Source: Streptomyces stelliscabiei (GTDB lineage Bacteria > Actinomycetota > Actinomycetes > Streptomycetales > Streptomycetaceae). From it: a DNA stretch of 64,000 nucleotides. The position numbers and the translations under genes were made by a program. The DNA lies in assembly GCF_014873495.1 (NCBI RefSeq), contig NZ_JADBGF010000001.1, forward strand, positions 4,154,001 through 4,218,000, read 5' to 3'. The notes under the pieces were generated by a model. It had not been told where the DNA came from. It saw nothing but the letters and a program-made list of their open reading frames with translations, and made no database searches. The stretch's first letter is position 1; every line of letters starts with the position of its first letter. Positions 60,641-64,000 of this stretch are shown here, piece after piece.

Positions 60641-61637
60641 ATGGGGGACAGCGTTTACAGCGAGGAGCGGCTCGCACCTGCCGTCGCCGAAGCTCGCAAC
60701 CGGACCGACCTGATGCGAAAGCTCGGACTCAAGGCAAGTGGGGGGCAACGGCGCGTACTCCAGGAGAAAGTGGCGCGCCACGGACTCGACACGAGCCACT
60801 TCGCCAAGCGCAGCCCGTGGCGCAAGTACCCGGACGTCGCCATCGCCGAAGCCGCCGCCTCATCCTCCTCACTGCGCGAGCTGGCGCTGAAGCTGGGCGC
60901 CACACCGGCCACCGGCACGCTTTCCCATATCCGACGCCGCGTCGACGCAGCAGGAATCGACATCAGCCACTTCCCCGGCATCGACCGCGCCGAGCTGGAC
61001 CTGCCCTTCAGCACGGAGGAGTTGAGCGCCGCCGCAGCCACAGCGCACAGCGTGCGCGGCGCGCGCACTGAACATCCCGGACGACAGCCGCTCGCGCGCC
61101 ACACTGCTACGCATGTTGCGCGAGCAGCACATTGACACTAAGCACTTCACCCACGCCCGTGCACCAATTGACGAGGCGGCACTTCGCACCCTGATCCCCC
61201 AGGCATCCAGCTATGCCGAAGTGATGCGTGGCCTTGGTCTGGTTGTCGACGACACCAGCCATCGACGCGTGCGACGCACTGCGGCGCGCCTCGGATTCGA
61301 CACCAGCCACTTCAAGCGCCGCGCCTGGGGCAAGCCGGACAGGCCAGCCCCCACACCGACGGCTCACCGCGTACTCGTCGTCCTGCCCGCGCATGCCGGA
61401 CGAACAGGCAGGGCCCAACTCCACCGCGCCCTGACCGAAATCGGAGTGCCGTACGCGTGCGCAAGTTGCGGCAGCACCGGCGAATGGCTGGGACGCCGGA
61501 TCACCTCGCAGATCGACCACGTCAATGGTGACTGGCACGACAACCGCCAGGAGAACTTGCGGTACCTGTGCCCGAACTGCCACGCGTTGACAGATACGTG
61601 GTGCCGACAGAAGGAACGAAGGTCACTCGCCGGATAG
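60641..61637 (+). pseudogene. HNH endonuclease gene split by a frameshift
   Basis: Two overlapping frames encode one protein. The first (from ATG, with GGAGAGGG upstream) holds modules ending GLDTSHF and GIDISHF. After about residue 139 it loses similarity. The other frame, entered near 61053-61068 (GCGCGGCGCGCGCAC), continues with ALNIPDDSRSRATLL, then IDTKHF and GFDTSHF modules. It ends in the HNH domain (CASCGSTGEW, IDHVNGDWHDNRQENLRYLCPNCHA). One extra base, or two missing, in the GC run explains the break. The second part also has its own ATG at 61113, so a short HNH protein (174 aa) might still be made. Upstream neighbour of tRNA-Leu. Confidence 0.8.
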
Positions 61638-61691
61638 GCGCCGATCACCGTACACTTGCAGCCGCCCGTCATACTCGACGACGGGCGGCTA

Positions 61692-61775
61692 GCGGCCTTG
61701 GCGGAACTGGCAGACGCCTCGCGTTTAGGGCGCGATGGGAGCAATCCCGTGAGGGTTCGAATCCCTCAGGCCGCA
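61692..61775 (+). tRNA. tRNA-Leu (anticodon UAG)
   Basis: Acceptor stem GCGGCCT/AGGCCGC, D-arm GGCGGAACTGGCAGACGCC, anticodon arm TCGCG-TTTAGGG-CGCGA with TAG at positions 34-36, a long class II variable arm (TGGGAG..TCCCG) and T-arm GAGGGTTCGAATCCCTC. The 3' CCA is not encoded. Decodes CUA, a rare codon in this genome type. Confidence 0.95.
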
Positions 61776-61838
61776 CCCACCTTCACTTTCAAGGTCTGGC
61801 TTGCGACTGCCGCAAGCCGGACTTTCCAGTGGGCACCT

Positions 61839-62441
61839 TCAGCCCACCAGCTCCCGCAGCACCGGCACCAGCCCCCGGAACGCCTTGCCCCGGTGGCTGA
61901 TCGCGTTCTTCTCCTCCGCCGTCAGTTCGGCGCAGGTTCGGGTGTCGTCGTCCGGCTGGAGGATCGGGTCGTAACCGAAGCCGTTCGTGCCGACCGGGGT
62001 GTGGCGAAGGGTGCCCCTCAGCTGCCCCTCGACCACCCTTTCCGTGCCGTCCGGCAGGGCCAGGGCCGCCGCGCAGTTGAAGTGGGCGCCGCGGTGTTCG
62101 TCGGCGATGTCGCCGAGCTGGGCGAGGAGGAGGTCGAGGTTGGCCTTGTCGTCGCCGTGGCGGCCGGCCCAGCGGGCGGAGAAGATGCCCGGGGCGCCGT
62201 TCAGCACGTCCACGCACAGACCCGAGTCGTCGGCGATGGCGGGGAAGCCCGTGGCCGTGGCCAGGGCGTGGGCCTTCAGCAGGGCGTTCTCGGCGAAGGT
62301 GACGCCGGTTTCCTTGACGTCGGGGATGTCCGGGTAGGCGTCCGCGCCGACGAGCTCGTGCGCGAGGCCTGCGTCGGCGAGGATGGCCTTCAGCTCGGTG
62401 AGCTTTCCGGCGTTGCGGGTGGCGAGGATCAGGCGGGTCAT
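61839..62441 (-). CDS. rdgB: RdgB/HAM1-type non-canonical purine NTP pyrophosphatase
   Basis: 200-aa house-cleaning enzyme hydrolysing dITP, XTP and ITP to the monophosphates. Motifs: LILATRNAGK (phosphate binding), ETGVTFAENALLKA, catalytic ADDSGLCVD, GIFSARWAG, GTNGFGYDPI and ISHRGKA. Standard length. ATG at MTRLIL; a GTG 6 nt upstream is less likely. In actinobacteria it commonly lies next to rph, as here with one gene between. Confidence 0.93.
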   Translation of the reverse strand: MTRLILATRNAGKLTELKAILADAGLAHELVGADAYPDIPDVKETGVTFAENALLKAHALATATGFPAIADDSGLCVDVLNGAPGIFSARWAGRHGDDKANLDLLLAQLGDIADEHRGAHFNCAAALALPDGTERVVEGQLRGTLRHTPVGTNGFGYDPILQPDDDTRTCAELTAEEKNAISHRGKAFRGLVPVLRELVG

Positions 62442-62482
62442 GCCCACCAGTATCGCGATCCCCGCCGCCCGGTTCGCATGGG

Positions 62483-62881
62483 TTACGAGGTGCAGACCTT
62501 CGTCAGTTCGCCCGCCGCGTCCGTGATGCCGCTGATGTCGGGCGTCGCGTCGCCGTTCTCGACGGCGGTGCGGGTGTCGGTGACGGCCTTCTGGAGGGAG
62601 TCCACGGCCTTGTTGACGTCGGTGTTGTCCGTCTTGTCACCGATCTCGTCGAGGTTCTTGTCGATGGAGGCGAGGGACTCCTCCAGCTGCGTGGGGTCGT
62701 CCGCCGCGTTCTGCACGGCCTGCTGGAGGTCGTCCACGCTCCGGGCGATGGCATCGGCGGTCTGGACGCAGTCCAGGGCCTTGTTCACGGCGTCGCAGCC
62801 GGTGGTGAGCCCGGCCGTGAGGGCGACGGCAGCTACGGCTCCGGCGATGGTGGTCATGCGACGTCGTCGACTCGCGGCCAT
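62483..62881 (-). CDS. Small secreted lipoprotein with coiled coil
   Basis: 132-aa exported protein. A basic n-region (MAASRRRR), hydrophobic core and lipobox LTTGC (Cys 29) are followed by a helical, heptad-like body (SVDDLQQAVQNAADDP, SLQKAVTDTRTAVENG). Three mature cysteines in all: C29, the Cys in ALDCVQ and the Cys in KVCTS. Function unknown. It lies between rph and rdgB on the same strand. Confidence 0.72.
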   Translation of the reverse strand: MAASRRRRMTTIAGAVAAVALTAGLTTGCDAVNKALDCVQTADAIARSVDDLQQAVQNAADDPTQLEESLASIDKNLDEIGDKTDNTDVNKAVDSLQKAVTDTRTAVENGDATPDISGITDAAGELTKVCTS

Positions 62882-63036
62882 GGAACGGTCCTCCTACTGG
62901 TTGCAGGCCTGACGGCCCCGGGTACGGCTGGCGCCGTGTGGCCGGGCGCACGGAGGTGTGCCGTGCGCCCGTATGGGCAAGGACGCGGGCGGGGCCGCCG
63001 TGGTTGCCGTCCGCGGCCGCGCTCTTGGGGTGCCCT

Positions 63037-63774
63037 TTACCTTTCGAGGACCGTATCAAGCGCCTTGCGCTGCAGGAGGGCCAGCTCCGTGCAGCCCGAA
63101 ACGGCCAGGTCCAGCAGCGAGTTGAGTTCCTCGCGGGCGAACGGCTCGGCCTCGGCGGTGCCCTGGACCTCGACGAAACGGCCGTCGCCGGTGCAGACGA
63201 CGTTCATGTCGGTGTCGGCCTTCACGTCCTCCTCGTAGCGGAGGTCGAGGAGGGGGACGCCTCCGACGATCCCGACGGAGACCGCCGAGACGGTGCCGGT
63301 CAGGGGCTGGCGGCCGGCCTTGACCAGCTTCCGGCCCTGGGCCCAGGTGATGGCGTCGGCCAGCGCGACGTACGCGCCGGTGATGGCCGCCGTACGCGTG
63401 CCGCCGTCGGCCTGGAGAACGTCGCAGTCCAGGACGATCGTGTTCTCACCGAGCGCCTTGTAGTCGATGACGGCGCGCAGGGAGCGGCCGATGAGGCGGG
63501 AGATCTCGTGGGTGCGGCCGCCGATCCGGCCGCGTACGGACTCGCGGTCGCCGCGGGTGTTGGTGGCGCGGGGAAGCATGGAGTACTCGGCGGTGACCCA
63601 GCCCTCGCCGCTGCCCTTGCGCCAGCGGGGGACGCCTTCGGTGACGGAGGCGGTGCAGAAGACCTTCGTGTCGCCGAAGGAGACGAGGACGGAGCCCTCG
63701 GCGTGCTTGCTCCACCCGCGTTCGATGGTGACCGGGCGGAGCTGTTCGGGGGTGCGGCCGTCGATTCGAGACAT
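63037..63774 (-). CDS. rph: Ribonuclease PH
   Basis: 245-aa phosphorolytic 3'-5' exoribonuclease that trims tRNA 3' ends. Family stretches: MSRIDGRTPEQLRPVTIERG, GSVLVSFGDTKVFCTASV, GEGWVTAEYSMLPRATNTR, RIGGRTHEISRLIGRSLRA, VLDCDVLQADGGTRTAAITG. The phosphate-binding arginines and the DCDVLQADGGTR core are intact. Expected length. ATG start. Confidence 0.95.
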   Translation of the reverse strand: MSRIDGRTPEQLRPVTIERGWSKHAEGSVLVSFGDTKVFCTASVTEGVPRWRKGSGEGWVTAEYSMLPRATNTRGDRESVRGRIGGRTHEISRLIGRSLRAVIDYKALGENTIVLDCDVLQADGGTRTAAITGAYVALADAITWAQGRKLVKAGRQPLTGTVSAVSVGIVGGVPLLDLRYEEDVKADTDMNVVCTGDGRFVEVQGTAEAEPFAREELNSLLDLAVSGCTELALLQRKALDTVLER

Positions 63775-63855
63775 GGCGCTGAGCCTATCGGCACATACGG
63801 AGGGGGCCCCTCCCCCGGCGGTCCGGGGAAAAGGGCCCGTGTGGGCGCGTGTGGC

Positions 63856-64000
63856 TCACATCATGTCTTCGATCTCCGCGGCGATGGGGTCGGCGTCCGT
63901 ACCGATGACGACCTGGATCGCGGTGCCCATCTTGACGACGCCGTGGGCGCCGGCGGCCTTGAGGGCGGCGTCGTCGACGAGGGCGGGGTCTCGGACCTCG
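63856..64000 (-). CDS. PTS EIIB domain protein, 3' end only
   Basis: The last 48 codons are in the window (DDAALKAAGAHGVVKMGTAI, then QVVIGTDADPIAAEIEDMM). This is the C-terminal half of a glucose/N-acetylglucosamine-type EIIB; the phosphorylated cysteine lies beyond the window edge. Position next to rph resembles nagF of streptomycetes, the EIIB partner of the NagE GlcNAc transporter, but the truncated view cannot confirm this. Confidence 0.82.
   Translation of the reverse strand, partial: EVRDPALVDDAALKAAGAHGVVKMGTAIQVVIGTDADPIAAEIEDMM

Noticed and set aside
1..64000. CRISPR arrays, phage structural genes, biosynthetic gene cluster cores
   Set aside because: No regularly spaced repeats, capsid or tail proteins, PKS/NRPS modules or terpene synthases were found.

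Overview
The window is a high-GC actinobacterial chromosome segment, almost certainly from a Streptomyces. The evidence is the very high GC at third codon positions, the cslA-glxA-cslZ hyphal-tip glycan cluster at the left end, class E and class F sortases, many GTG starts, and rph followed by a PTS EIIB gene (nagF-like) at the right end. From memory, gene content and order resemble the S. coelicolor chromosome between roughly SCO2836 and SCO2905. No plasmid or phage structural genes, integrase, transposase or CRISPR array is visible.

Layout. 0-5 kb: cellulose-synthase-like CslA, radical copper oxidase GlxA and the GH6 lipoprotein CslZ, ending in a 73-nt bidirectional terminator. 5-18 kb: ordinary core genes, namely a class F sortase with a surface partner, a NagD-like HAD phosphatase, a sorting-signal protein, a ROK regulator divergent from a Gfo/Idh oxidoreductase, an FAH-family enzyme, a second YidC, a class E sortase, a Tat-exported GH30 enzyme and a SEC-C protein. 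18.2-39.2 kb: a defence island. 39.4-58.7 kb: an AlkZ-like glycosylase, lipoprotein, Hsp20, AraC-type regulator, MFS transporter, DUF445 protein, SGNH hydrolase, DUF1707 protein, three-gene ABC-2 exporter and a class A penicillin-binding protein. 58.7-64 kb: a SugE/Gdx guanidinium exporter behind a guanidine-III riboswitch, Cpn10-like, DUF3618, Bcp peroxiredoxin, a frameshifted HNH endonuclease gene beside tRNA-Leu(UAG), rdgB-like, a lipoprotein, rph and the 3' end of an EIIB gene.

The defence island is the main point of interest. It has two divergent arms around a relatively AT-rich control region (25.45-25.98 kb). The rightward arm is a translationally coupled operon: a 67-aa acidic protein, a 1586-aa protein joining an N-terminal GHKL/sacsin-type ATPase to a C-terminal SF2 helicase, a UvrD-type SF1 helicase, a DrmA-like helicase and a DrmB-like DUF1998 protein. 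The leftward arm encodes a TTG-started XRE-HTH/GHKL ATPase fusion followed by two unrecognised proteins. Beyond them, on the plus strand, lie a Vsr-family endonuclease and two C5-cytosine methyltransferase homologues. The first of the pair has arginine where the catalytic cysteine should be; the second is intact. drmA, drmB and a C5 methyltransferase recall DISARM class 2. However, there is no PLD-type DrmC and no recognisable DrmE, and the GHKL-helicase, UvrD, XRE-GHKL and pseudo-methyltransferase components are not part of the DISARM I know. I read it as a DISARM-related composite system whose nuclease may be the Vsr protein. A Phd/RelE-type toxin-antitoxin operon borders it on the right, and a folded, possibly repeated intergenic element borders it on the left.

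All functional calls are from reading the sequence without database searches. Starts were moved where a ribosome-binding site, lipobox or gene overlap argued for it.
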